64,000 nucleotides of DNA from Diphasiastrum complanatum (Eukaryota; Streptophyta; Lycopodiopsida; Lycopodiales; Lycopodiaceae). The number at the start of each line of letters is the position of its first letter. Position 1 is the first letter of the stretch. Below are positions 1 through 11,399 of this stretch, one piece after another. The stretch spans positions 26,457,312 to 26,521,311 of the forward strand of contig CM055095.1 of the NCBI GenBank assembly GCA_029204225.1, read 5' to 3'. The notes under the pieces are model-generated. The model did no database searches. It saw only the letters and a program-made list of their open reading frames with translations, and was not told the origin of the DNA. The position numbers and the translations under genes are program-made.

Positions 1-328
1 TGTAAATCCTTAACATCTTGTTGCAAAACACCAAAAGGTTGATTGTGGAGCCAAACCACCCAACCAATGAGGAACTGAAGACCCGCCCTTAACAACTTCA
101 CCTCTCGAGCCACAGTGAATGAATACAAGAAAAGAGAGGATTCTAGTAACTGCAAATCGAAATTTGAAAGTGGCATAGGGCAAGTTTCTATAGGGATTTA
201 GAGACTCCAAGAGCCTGGGAATAAAACCATAATCCATTACTAAACTCAAGGGCAACTACTATTGACACTCCTCTACTTGCATATGACCGTCAAACACCAT
301 GCACTGCTCCACAAGTCATAAATAGAGT
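1..328. other. Flank without recognised gene
   Basis: I see no coding homology here. An 81-codon minus-strand open frame exists (10-255), but it has no motif I recognise. This is the sequence just outside the left target duplication of the Ty3 element that follows. Confidence 0.4.
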
Positions 329-695
329 GCATGTATAAGGTCCTCAATCCAAGGATCCTATTCTAAGCATGCCAATCACAAGCAACCCAAGGGAACCTAA
401 TGGTGGACAAACCAATCCAACCAACCAAGATCGAACGGATCTAGCCCCCAAGCTATGGATCAATCACAAAGAGGAGTATGGCGTCACACCAGCAGCATCC
501 TGCCACCGGTCATGCTATCAAGCATACACTAGTGAGAGCCCAATAGGTATACTTATACCCTCCAATGCCCATGCACCACTAATAGTGCACTGTGACACCT
601 CACTAGACACCTCTGCAACCTATCTGGGCCGCGTCATCCAGTTTTCCAATGACTCACTGATAGACCCATACCAATCCACCATCAAGTGTTTAGGC

Positions 696-944
696 CTACC
701 CGGAAAGATCTTGGATACAAGAACTCAACGATTGATAAATCGTATAGTTACCGAGCATCTGGTTCAATGAAAGAGATGTACAAACGATGATGATTTCCTA
801 GGAACAAGAAGGAAGCTTAAGGAGGAACTTCCCCAGTTTTAAGTTCTGAGGACAGAACTTGAATAAGGGGGGAAGAATGTCATGCCCATGATTGGTCTCG
901 GGTATCGTGTCCATGCTAGGGACCGGTAGATCGACAACCCGTAA
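696..944 (+). repeat. Inverted copy of the element's own pol tail, PPT and LTR start
   Basis: The segment carries, on the plus strand, the chromodomain-like pol tail (residues ILDTRTQRL then NRIVTEHLVQ), a polypurine tract (862-877) and the LTR start TGTCATGCCC at 878. The same features occur on the minus strand at 1751-1960, so the two form a long inverted repeat. The 5' LTR reads straight across the corresponding position with only a few bases (AACC) between the flanks. Exact edges are uncertain by a few bases because of microhomology. Confidence 0.7.
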
Positions 945-1049
945 ATTAATTATGACCATGTACACATAAGGGCCCTAGATCCCTTATAGTCACAATTAAC
1001 TTACGGGTTGTCGGTCTACCGGTCCCTAGCATGGACATGCTACCCGAGA

Positions 1050-1750
1050 TGTGAAGAATTGCCAAAAATTGGCAAATCTAGCTTGATCAAAAACCATGTA
1101 GAATAGTGTAAATTGTGTACACAAGTGGGTCCCACACATGTGAGGCCATGATGCCACATGGGAAACCCATCCTAATGTAGGTTAGGTCAATTCAAGAGAG
1201 TTGGTCATGTCTATTTGGTGGTCATCCCTACTTTATAGGACCTACACCTAAGTTTAAGGTGAAAATTTGACCAACTAGCTACCTACCAAGCATAACTCTA
1301 GGAAATAGACTAGGGTTTCATTTTAGGTCAAGGAGAGTGAGTTAACTTCCTTCTTACATGCTGGAAATCCACCTAACTTCAAGAAGGAAGTCGAATTTGC
1401 TATGTATTCCCTCTCTCCATAGTGAGAAGATAGAAAATTTTTGGAGCTCAATGGCAATCTCAAGCTAGTTCACTATGTACATTGAGTTTTTGTGATCCAA
1501 ATGAAACCAAATCGATTTCTACTTGTTTCTCAGGTTGAAGGCCGTACTACAGCCTGTATTACACACGTGTGGGCTTGGATTTCAATGTTGATCAATGCTT
1601 TTGATTGCTAATGCTTGTTGTTTATCAAACTGCCAATCTAGATCAACTTTTTTGTGTCTAGTTTTTTGATAGATTGTTAAGCAAGCATCCAATCACTCTT
1701 GTGGATCTTTTGTAGATCCATTTATGGTCCTAAAGTACAGTACTTTCACA
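1050..1750. mobile_element. Solo LTR with 5-bp target duplication
   Basis: The segment begins TGTGAAGAATTG and ends ACTTTCACA, so it has TG...CA ends with a short inverted terminal match. CGAGA occurs immediately on both sides (1045-1049 and 1751-1755). Removing the 701 bp and one CGAGA restores a continuous Ty3 LTR that matches the copy at 5,5xx. The start TGTGAAGAATTG is shared with the copia LTR at 47,529-48,253, which suggests a related copia family; the rest differs. Confidence 0.85.
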
Positions 1751-1773
1751 CGAGACCAATCATGGGCATGACA

Positions 1774-3100
1774 TTCTTCCCCCCTTATTCAAATTCTGTC
1801 CTCAAAACTTAAAATTGGAAAAGTTCCTCCTTAAGCTTCCTTCTTGTTCCTAGGAATCATCATCATTTGTACATCTCTTTCATTGAACTAGATGCTCGGT
1901 AACTATACGATTTCTCAATCGTTTAATTCTTGTATCCAAGATCTTTCCGGGTTCAAGCGGAGACACCTCCGATGATTCATCCAACAGGTCCAATCGATCT
2001 CCAAATCCAAGATGCTCTCCTTCATGTAGACTCTTTCAGAGACGACTTACGTGAAATATGGGATGCACTTGAGATCCATCCGGGAGTTCTTATTGGTAAG
2101 CTAATAATCCGATCTTTTTTAAGATCTAAAATAGTCCTCTATATCTAGGGGGCGATTAGTAATGCTAGTCGGTACGCATTACACTTGAATCCATCGGGAT
2201 TCTCCAAAAATACCTAATCCCCCACTTGGAAGTCTCTCGATGATCCTTTCAGACTTGCATAATGTCAGTCCCCATCCTGGGTACAGTAGACATTCTCACG
2301 TGCAATCTGTAGCATTTCCTGCATATCAAGTAGGAATCCCACTACTTTCTAAAACTTGATCGACTGAGTCTCAACCGGAATGGGCGACATAGGCTCAAAT
2401 CAATACATAAGCATAAATGGGCTATAACCGGTAGCCAAATTCTTACTATAACTCAATCTCCATCAAGGATAACATCCTCTTCGAGGAGATTGCTAAAATA
2501 TGAATACATATCTTAACTAATCTTCTGATCACGCGAGTAATCCTTCTTTTTAATGATCAAGTATAACTAGAAAAGAATTAAGATTCATCAATCATAATTC
2601 ATTGGATTCTTGTCCTATACTCAATAAAAGAAGGCAACTAGCAATGATTAGAAGAACTTTAAGTTCAGAGTCATCTCTAGTTTAGCAAATACAGCCACCA
2701 AAAGCGACCAGTAAACTTCGAATCATGAATGTTCATAATGTCACTTTGGTAATTCGTAAAGCCTAACCAGATGCTCTAATTACTTGGTCTTTACCCAAAT
2801 AAACATAGTTGATTAGGTAAGATGGCCAGTCATTACCAAAATTCCACTATCTTGTTTATTCATCCGCAGTAACCTACCATGAACACAATCTCCTCCTATT
2901 TAGGTATATCTTAGAATCTGAGTTATGATGCACCAATCTCAACTCTCCAGATTCCTGAGACCATACCATATCATAAGAGTGCAATACAATTCTTAAAAGA
3001 CACATGAGTTGTTCACAAAGTCCTTTCCATCTGAAAAGTTCTAGACTTTTACAACTCACATACGGTGCCAATATAAGGACTGTAATTTAAAAAATGCCCT
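1774..3100 (-). pseudogene. Ty3 pol remnant: integrase C-terminus and chromodomain-like tail
   Basis: The minus-strand translation, with stops and frameshifts, shows integrase C-terminal patterns. Around 2390-2470 it has ATGYSPFMLMY, a relative of the usual ATGxSPFxxxYG signature. Around 2165-2260 it has FQVGD followed by VFLENPDG. Close to the polypurine tract it has a chromodomain-like tail with ILDTR and IVTEHLVQWK. This arrangement is normal for plant chromoviruses, where the chromodomain steers integration into chromatin. The left limit is a guess, because coding similarity fades gradually. It cannot encode a functional protein. Confidence 0.6.
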
Positions 3101-4440
3101 TACTTTAGCATGGCACAAATTGTCATTCCAAAGTTAGGGTCCCAATCTAGAATATGTCTAGATTTTCCTCTTAAGTTCTAACCTATAATAACTTAAGATT
3201 TACCGGAACCTCGTTACGTGAGGTTCCAACCTTTGGCAACCCACAACTATCCAACTCTCCTGAGTCTTCCGGGATAGCATTCCATTTTCTCCAAATGGGC
3301 AAAAATAAGTTCCAAAAGTTCTTTATGTATTCTATGCACACCCATCAGTAAATGAATCCAAAATGATTCATAGACGTTGTGACTTATAAGCAATACATCT
3401 AAACAAAAATATTCATAAGTAAGATTATATTGTTGATTTTCAACAAATTTCAACTTCAACTCAAACAAACAGTGTTGGTACGCCCTCGGCTTCAAGCACA
3501 TCAATAAACAACTTTTTTGTTCCATTTCAGTTTCCATCCTAGGCTTCTGGGCCCTTCTGGCCGTGCATAATGCTGAAAAAATGACACCTTGGCCAAGAAA
3601 TCCAAGAATTCACGTTCTCGGTTGCCCATTGCAGTTAATACAGCGAATATACATTTTGTCAATTGTGAAAAAGCCTTACGGAATCCCCCACCAAGAATTC
3701 AGCCCTTATCCAAAGCAAAAAAACCAACGAAATTCGCTCGTTTTTATTCCGGGACGTTGTGTAAGCTAACAAGGTCGCCCAACAGTTTATCCAGTCATCG
3801 ACAACTTTGGGCTTTCAATCGCTGGAAAAAAAATTTGGTTGTTAGCCCAAGCTGTATATCACAATGGCTAAAATAATTATCAAATAGATTTTGCATTTGG
3901 TTTTTTCTGTTTGTTGTCAAAATGAAATTCCAACACATTGTGGTCTAAAATTTTAACCATGTGTTGAAAATTTTAGGGGGTCATCACAGCCGAGTGATGC
4001 CGGGTGAGTTTTCAGTTGCCACCCCTAACCCAAATTTCATTCATCCATTTGCATTTAAAATCAAAAAATTATAAAAAATTTACGTTCGGTTGAACTCATT
4101 ACGGGTACAAACTTCCTAATAGAGCACAGACCAAAAAAATGTAGTTTTACCAAACCAGAATGTGCTTGTAGGATTTATACCAATGAGCATTTGCAAAATG
4201 GGCCGTGCAACAAATTTGCGAAAAAGCCACTGTACGCATCGAAATCTAATTCACACAATTTTTAAGCCATTAAGATATCAGAAGAACTTAACTGCATTTA
4301 ATTTTACGTAGTCTATAACTACCCAAAAAAATGCCTATGGAAAGTCAAAAAAACGAAAACCCAAAAAAAGCTACAATGCCCAGCCCCCCCCAAAAAAAAT
4401 TCTTACCCGGCCACACGACTCACCACGTTAAAAAAAAACT
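3101..4440. other. Interior of the Ty3 element, unassigned
   Basis: This should be gag, protease and RT territory, but I recognise no domain on either strand. Short overlapping open frames at 3247-3537 (minus) and 3563-3876 (plus) show no motifs. It may be foreign sequence that replaced the internal region. Confidence 0.3.
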
Positions 4441-4465
4441 TTTAGTTAACTAGTAGTTTCACCTA

Positions 4466-4694
<229 letters not shown>

Positions 4695-5047
4695 TGTCTC
4701 CATCCCTCCACCATTATCATAGAAATCACTATAGGTTAATTGCAGCAAGGAGGGCACTCAGGGGGCAGCAAAGAGGCGCACAAACAGAAGTCTTTATCTG
4801 CTGTTTTTTCAAGTTTTCAATCGTTACATAAGCAAGAAGTTATAAGCATAATATTTTGCTCCTAATTAGCAGATTACAGATGCTTTAAGGGCGATTGACA
4901 GTTGCTTTTCATTCCTACTTGCCTAAGCAGTCTTTATTATAGAAAAATTAGAGCTTAGATTTGGTTTAGCTTCAGCTTGAAGCCTTCCACCTTTCCATAC
5001 TCCTGTTCATTCAAAATAGAGATCCAAGTAGAATGCAAACATTGTTT

Positions 5048-5060
5048 GCTCTGATACCAA
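5048..5060 (-). other. Primer binding site (initiator-Met tRNA)
   Basis: The minus strand reads TTGGTATCAGAGC, next to the end of the 5' LTR at 5061. TGGTATCAGAGC is the common plant LTR-retrotransposon primer site complementary to the tRNA-iMet 3' end. It fixes the orientation of the element. Confidence 0.85.
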
Positions 5061-5553
5061 TATAAGGTCCTCAATCCAAGGATCCTATTCTAAGCATGCC
5101 AATCACAAGCAACACAAGGGAACCTGATGGTGGACAAACCAACCCAAGCAACCTAGATCGAACGGATCTAGCCCCCAAGCTATGGATCAATCACAAAGAG
5201 GAGTATGGCATCACACCAGCAACATCCTGCCACTGGTCATGCTATCAAGCATACACTAGTGAGAGCCCAAAAGGTATACTTATACCCTCCAAGGCCCATG
5301 CACCACTAGTAGTGCATTGTGACACCTCACTGGACACCTCTGCAGCCTATCTGGGCCACGTCATCCAGTTCCCCAATGACTCACTGATAGAGCCATACCA
5401 ATCCACCATCAAGTGTTTAGGCCTACAACCATTAATTATGACCATGTACACATAAGGGCCCTAAATCCCTTATAGTCACAATTAACTTATGGGTTGTTGG
5501 TCTATCGGTCCCTAGCATGGACACGCTACCCGAGACCAGTCATGGGCATGACA
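5061..5553 (-). repeat. 5' LTR of the Ty3 element
   Basis: A 493-bp LTR that starts (minus) TGTCATGCCC and ends CCTTATA beside the primer site. It is the uninterrupted partner of the 334-1773 copy and shows the pre-insertion state of both interruptions. Confidence 0.8.
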
Positions 5554-5558
5554 GCATG

Positions 5559-6479
5559 GACCCTCTCGAAGTTATTAATTACATACATGGCCTAGAACGG
5601 AATATGGAGGCGTAACTAATGAACTCGAATACTAGGGTGTCAAATATTCACATTAAGGATTAGTTCAAGTCCTCAATACTGTATGTGAAATAATAAATGC
5701 TACAAAATGTTTGCTTCAGATAGATCCATTTGCTCCATAATTATGGAATGACAAAAAAAGAGATGAGGTCCAAAGACTAGAATCTTTCAAAGATTAGAGG
5801 GCAAAGTTGTGGAATTATAGCTCATTAGCCGATCTTTTAAAATATGGAATCTAGAGTCACATCTTATTTGAAACTACTCAATGTGCTACTTATCAAGATC
5901 AAGCTAATGAAATGCAACAATTGCCAAATACCACTCATTCTTTAGGGGAAAATGCTAATGTATATTTACTAGCAACATAGAACTAGTCATCTTATCATCA
6001 ATGTAAAGAGCTGACCTAGGAGGACTTGATAGAAAAATAATTGGTCAAGTAGGACTTCAAAGATAATTTCATAATTGCTAAAATTTAGTTTACTTTAAAG
6101 GCCGATGGCACTCATTTCCTAGTCTTCGAGGGTTGGGTTAGTTGGTTAGCTTGGCATCCAAAGTTTCTCTGGTTCCAAGTTCAAGCCTCCCCTTGGAAAC
6201 CAAGAATCATTTCCTAGTCTTATTACTCCATATGGTTTTTATGTATAGGGTAGGGCCCCTGGGCGGGGACCATCCGCGATGAGAGGCACCCGAGGGCGGC
6301 AACCCGAGGGCGCCTCCCAACTGCAGAAGGCCCCCGCTAGGAGGCCTTCCCCTGTGCAATAACCTCCAGATTTTTTTTTAATTCTATTTTTAGAAGTGTT
6401 TTTAAATATAATAAATTTGGATATATGACTTTTCGGATAAAAATTTAAAACTAACCTCTAGCCTGTCTGTTACGATCAC
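5559..6479. other. Unassigned; possible decayed gag-like sequence
   Basis: The plus strand at 5,556-6,110 shows broken translation resembling retroelement gag in composition, but there is no diagnostic motif and stops occur in every frame. From 6,250 to 6,350 the DNA becomes GC-rich. No gene call is justified. Confidence 0.3.
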
Positions 6480-6716
6480 AGATGGTCCCAGTAAGTGTGT
6501 TTTCGCTTAGGGAGTTGGAAGGCCAAGTCATAAAGAGGCCTTACCGTCGGGGCCGAGGTCTACCGGCAGCCCCCGGACCCTGCCGTTGGAGGGCGTTGCC
6601 CCCCAAACCCCCCACCGGGGGGCTACCCCCCCCCCGGACCCCCTGTTTCTCGGGGGCTACCACCCCTCGAACCCCCTCGTTTCTCGGGGGGCTACCCCCC
6701 CCCCGAACCCCTTGAG
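6480..6716. repeat. GC-rich imperfect tandem repeat
   Basis: Two to three imperfect copies of a roughly 40-bp unit built on TTTCTCGGGGG, then CTACC, a C run and GAACCCC lie between about 6,595 and 6,712. The composition contrasts strongly with the AT-rich surroundings. The proline-rich (plus) and glycine-rich (minus) open frames across it look like by-products of the repeat. Confidence 0.6.
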
Positions 6717-6892
6717 CATTTATTGAAAACCAAAGCAAATAACAACCAAATAGGTATTGAAAATAAGATTTATTTGTGACCCATCTACTGCACGTCTGAG
6801 AGGCAAAACGCTCGTTTGACCATTGATCCCCTAAAAAAATTTCAGCCATAAGCTATTTTCCCAAAAACAAAAAAAAAAAAAAAATAATTTGC

Positions 6893-6955
6893 AATTCTGG
6901 GAGGGGAAACGCGTTTCTCAGAATCGCGGTTTCCGAAACGTCTCCTCCCAGAAAC
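6893..6955. repeat. Short inverted repeat / hairpin
   Basis: TTCTGGGAGGGGAAACG (from 6895) faces CGAAACGTCTCCTCCCAGAA, giving an imperfect stem of about 17 bp with a CG-containing loop. It may be an end of a small inverted-repeat transposon, but I could not find target duplications. Confidence 0.4.
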
Positions 6956-7622
6956 GCGATTATGTGCAACTATGCATTTGAACTAACTTGAATGATTGTA
7001 AGTTTTTGTTGTTTTTTGGGTTGTCTAAACACTTTCGGCCACATAATTACAAAAAAAATTACTGCATTTCCTTGAGTTGGGGTTTATTTGGCATGGCAAA
7101 TCAATACAAGTGTTTAACAAACATTTATTGTTTGTCAAAGTTTGTTTGCAACTATGCGCGGCACATAATTATCAAATAGCCTCCACGGCAGTCTTAAATG
7201 TAATTGTCATTAAATTAGGCACACACGCACAAACTCTTCCCAGATAAGTTCTTCAGGATGTTCCAGCAAAGAAGAAATGAATAAGCTTGTGCACAATGCA
7301 CATCCATTCCTCATCAGCTCATTTTGGCTCTAAAAACAGCCTCTTATACAACTTCACATAAAGATATGAAACAAAAAGCATCCAGCTTAGGTATTTCATA
7401 GTCCACATTTACAATGTAAATGTCAGTAGGAACTTTCTTTGCTCAATTAATATGTTACAAATGATGATCAATATAACCTTACGGTTTAGTATGAAGATTT
7501 TTACAGCCCTTTCTCAGAAGTTAGAACATATAATCAGTGGAGATGCCTGATCGCTGGTGGTGGCCCACTCATTGAGCAAAATACACCTGTAGACTTCGCC
7601 AGATTTTAGAAGGAACCAAGGA

Positions 7623-8289
7623 CTAGCTATTCCAGTAACTTTTCAACTGAGCAATATGCAGCAAGAGTTCGTCTCTCCCTTGATTTGTGACTGAGCTAGT
7701 CATAATATAAGGTGGTGTTTCTTTGTAAGAGAATTTGAGCTGTTCCTGAAAATCGTTAACATTTTCTTCGGGTTTTCTCCCACCATTCTTCTTCTTCTTT
7801 TTCTTGTCACACTTTGTGAAGACCAGGCTCACCGGAATCTGAAATTGGCAGTTGATGTTTAGCTATATGAAAGTGAAAACCAGCACACAACTTGGAAGTC
7901 CACCAGAATTGCAAAATTTGGCTCAGCTCACCTGATTCTGCCCAAGCCAACTTGCACAGTCTAAATCTATCTGTAGAGGTGGTATGCTAGCATCCACAAG
8001 TAAAAGCACCGCGACTAAACTTTTCCGACGAAGAAAATAAGATTTTGTGAATTTGTTCCAATCAGTACGTATTTCTGTTGGGGCTTTTGCAAAGCTGATG
8101 AATCAAAAACAGGCAGCCAAAAAGTTCAGATAACCAGCTCACAAGATAGTTACAAGTGAAAATAGGTGATGTCCAAATGGAGCCTAAGCTTTAAATAAGA
8201 CAGAGGGGCAACAATAGTTCCATGACGTCAATATACTTATGCCATCGCACCACCGAGTGGTTGGTTTACTTGGATGACAATGTAATTAC

Positions 8290-8359
<70 letters not shown>

Positions 8360-11193
8360 CCATAGCCAGGTAAATCAACAAGATACCAAGTCTTATTGAT
8401 GAGATAATGATTTATGAGCTGTGTTTTTCCTGCGAAGGAGAGCAAGAGCTTAATCGTAGATGAGCCAACTTTACAAACAAAAGTTTCAACAAAAAGAACA
8501 ATTTTGTTCTGTAAGAATTGCACTCCAGGTGATTGGAATGAATTAGAATAATTTCCTGTAGATAGAAATTCATCTGAACTTTACAGAATGATAAGCAACA
8601 TACTGCAATTTTTATACTCTGCAGAGAAATATATTATTGTTTGGATTTTACATTGTACACTTTTGTGAACATATTGTTGAACTTCAATACATGATACAAC
8701 ATCACACAAAGTTAGTAGAAAAATTGCAAGATGGGTTTATGCATTATCTGCATATATGACAGTATAACTTTGCCGATCCTTGCTTGTGATATGTAGGCTC
8801 TGAATTTCCAGGGTTTTGGCAGCCTATGATGCAGTCAGATGAGATTTAGAGGGCTCCATGAGGGTACCATCTGGTTTTCTTCTGATTTTCATTGGTGATT
8901 GGATTCTAGTCAATGCTATCCAAAAGCTTGGCAGGTTTTATAAACAAAACTGAACAATCAAATAGACTAAAGGGCCGCATCATAAGATATTCTAATCTTA
9001 ATGTTGATCTATGGAATTTTATCTGCTGCTAGAAACTCTGTGTTAGTTTTACAGTAGCAAAAAGGAAGAAAAAAAAAGAAAACGATAGTTTTTCTCAAAA
9101 AAACAATAAATATCTGTAAGTCTGTGATGTCATAAGGTAAAAGCTTAGAAACAATATACGAGCAACTCAAAAAGTCAAAGGATCTAAGTCAAAACACTAA
9201 TATAAAATTCAATAAACAAAAAAATCTTAGCCAAACAACATTGCTTATGTCTCATCAGTACCCAAGTTGGATCTGAAAGGTCATACAGAACGTTGGTGAA
9301 CTCAATGGACTGAAAAGAAACAGAGAAGTTGGCTGCGTAACTACTGCATCCGGGTAACATCCTAAAGAGGGAGGAAACCTCAAAAACAAATTATGATCAC
9401 AGTTCCAAAGAATCATGATTGAATTGATTCTGAAAGGATTTGATGGAGATTCTACTGGTCTAGATTTGTCTGCACCTTTTTCCAAATCATTTAGGTCCCA
9501 TATCAGAACTTAGCAGATTTTTGATAAATATTGTGATATACTGTATAAACATAACCTGAATTATTTGAATCTTCTAGCAGTCATAACTATAACCCTAAAA
9601 GACATAAGACTTTGAGAATCTTCTGCAGTCTAGCTTACACATGTGACCCCTACCTTAATTCATATGTTCAGCCACTCCAACTTTATGTCTCTACAATAAC
9701 CCCTAGTATCATTTATGTTGTATGTTACTATACAGATTAGTGTCTATTAAGAGAAAATTTTATTTGTGGTATGGACAAGCAATTCCAAAGGGAAGTTATG
9801 ATACTGAGCGGATCTATGGAGTAGTAGCTACAGGCTGTTGGATTGACATCACTCTTTTATGGTGTGGTGAGCTCTTGGGCGCTAGATCCGATTGATCTAG
9901 GTTTGTTTGTGTTTTTTTGTCCACCATCTGATCTTTATTGCTCTCGTGGTTCAGCCTTCTAACCTAGGACCTTGGGGGTCTTAATAGTAGTGTCACTCTC
10001 TCACTTGACGTGCACCCTACAGGCCTGCGGGCATCTTCTTGTACTCGCATTAAAAGTTTGTGCGCGATTCATCCCCAGGCAGCTTGTATAGGGCACATAG
10101 ATATACCTTCGCCTTTCTCTTGTTCTCCTTCAAGTTAGAGACTGCCACTCTCTCACTTGATGTGCACCCTTGGATGGGCATCTTTTTGTACTCAGCATTG
10201 GAAGCCTGTGCAAGGACTAGCATGAGGCTATAGAAGAAGCTAAGCGAGTTGGACTAGTGCACATAGGAGATTTAATTTTACCTAGAACCTAAAAAAATGA
10301 AAAAATGCAGCACTACAACAACACCCGTAAGTTCAAATTTGGAACACTGTAGGCGAAGATGGTTCGTAATTTTGCTGAATAATAAATTCATGGTATACAG
10401 GTACAGCGAATTTTTGCATACTTAAAATACTCCTATGTGCAAAAGACGTATACAGGGCGTATGGGAGTACAGTTAGGGTTTTTGTTTAAGGGTTTAGGGC
10501 TTATCATACATATCCAGGGTTTTTGTTTTTACAAAGAATTCCAGTATAAGCTTTTTTGAATAATAACTAGCTCTATTTCACATAAAATACACAACGTTGA
10601 AGGACTGAGCATAGCATACCAGGCCTCTTTGACGTTTGGGCGAGCTCTTTGCGATGCACCAAAGCGTTTACAAGCGATGACTTGCCGACATTGGATCGAC
10701 CTACTACGGCAAACTCTGGAAGTCCATCCTTGGGACATTCTGACTCATGGCTGCTACTTTTGATAAACTCTGCCTGCTTTATTTGGGCAATTCGGGCACT
10801 GATTTCCGGCCCCACCAGAATGTTTGATCCTGGCAGAAGCCTCACATTCTTTGCCTCATTCAGATCTACGTTTGGTGCTATAAAAGTTGACCCCTGCCCT
10901 TCAGTGAGGGTTATTGGCCCTAGCCCTAATGTTGCATCCATCTTTGGCATTTCTGTTAAGGGCAATTCTGAAAACCTGGACACGGCAGCAGAAACAGCAT
11001 TGTTTCTTATTGGCAGGCTAAAGGATGAGCCAAAATAAAGGCCTTGAAGCAGCTTAAATTGACGTCGGAGTGGATTGCTTGCCAGTATCTGCAAGGCATG
11101 GTTGTAGGAAAGTGCCGCAAACTGGGAAGACGACGAATAAAGGCGGCAAGGCAGCAGAAGGCGATGGTGGTGCAATGCCATTGTGGTCGCCAT
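7623..11193 (-). CDS. EngB: EngB (YihA/YsxC)-type GTPase, probably organelle-targeted; 4 exons
   Basis: Exons on the minus strand are 11193-10620, 8429-8360, 8094-7932 and 7838-7623, giving 340 residues; all introns are GT-AG and the phases join. Motifs in order are G1 GRSNVGKS, the switch-I segment SKRPGKTQLIN (split by intron 1), G3 DLPGYG (split from FAKAP by intron 2), G4 TKCD and a G5-type TSS near the C-terminus. EngB GTPases assist large ribosomal subunit assembly; plant members work in plastids or mitochondria. The N-terminal 120 or so residues are rich in S, R, L and H with few acidic residues, as in transit peptides. I chose the ATG at 11193 (context GCTATGGCG). An upstream in-frame ATG at 11316 would add 41 residues but lies in a duplicated leader. 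The KKKKKK run after TKCD looks like an expansion. The targeting is inference; the family is firm. Confidence 0.9.
8292..8356. repeat. (GA)n microsatellite at the start of EngB intron 2
   Basis: About 33 GA units. On the gene strand the intron begins GTAC and runs straight into (TC)n, so the tract starts at the fourth intron base and the donor is GTACTC instead of the consensus GTAAGT. Confidence 0.9.
8430..10619 (-). other. EngB intron 1
   Basis: A 2,190-bp intron between the G-domain exons, with donor G|GTATGC and acceptor TTCGCAG. It holds an imperfect direct repeat of about 65 bp (9993-10062 and 10149-10213, both with CACTCTCTCACTTGA). Nothing coding is recognised. Confidence 0.8.
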
Positions 11194-11248
11194 AGCCGAG
11201 CAACTGTAGCAGCACGAACGGAGTCGTTGTCGCAGGGGCAAAGGAAGA

Positions 11249-11395
11249 AACCCTAGCTTTTCAAACCCTAAAAAATTTGTGTTCATATTCTTAATACAAG
11301 AAATGTGGAGAGGCACAAGAACAAACCCTAGCTTTCCAAACCTAAAAATTTGTGTTCCTATCCTTGATACAAGAAATGTGGAGTGGGTGCAAGAT
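11249..11395 (-). promoter_or_regulatory. Duplicated EngB leader/promoter segment with telo-box motifs
   Basis: Two adjacent copies of about 73 bp start near 11251 and 11324. Each contains AAACCCTAGC, then CAAACC-TAAA, TTTGTGTTC and GATACAAGAAATGTGGAG (or a close variant). AAACCCTA is the plant telo-box, common in promoters of ribosome and translation genes, which suits an EngB gene. The direct repeat is seen; the promoter role is inference. A copia remnant begins immediately beyond it. Confidence 0.55.
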
Positions 11396-11399
11396 CCCC

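Larger units (their letters stand above)
334..1773 (-). repeat. 3' LTR of the Ty3 element, interrupted twice
   Basis: Outer parts 334-695 and 945-1044 plus 1756-1773 align with the 5' LTR at 5061-5553. The copy is interrupted by a solo LTR (1050-1750) and by an inverted segment (about 696-944). The 5' LTR contains neither insertion and so shows the original, uninterrupted arrangement. Plus-strand open frames here (369-770) and in the 5' LTR (5096-5455) are parallel because the LTRs are homologous; I do not regard them as genes. Confidence 0.75.

Noticed and set aside
369-770. 133-codon plus ORF, with a homologous ORF at 5096-5455
   Set aside because: Both lie in LTR sequence of a minus-strand Ty3 element; the similarity comes from the LTR pair, and the first runs into the inverted pol tail.
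6482-6849. Proline-rich (plus) and glycine-rich (minus) proteins
   Set aside because: Products of C-run tandem repeats with no start context or homology.
10649-11256. Plus-strand ORFs of 129 and 70 codons opposite EngB exon 1
   Set aside because: Antisense shadows of the EngB exon, with no motifs.
11194-11316. Upstream ATG of EngB as the real start
   Set aside because: It lies in the duplicated leader, gives an odd N-terminus and has a weaker context than the ATG at 11193; kept only as an alternative.
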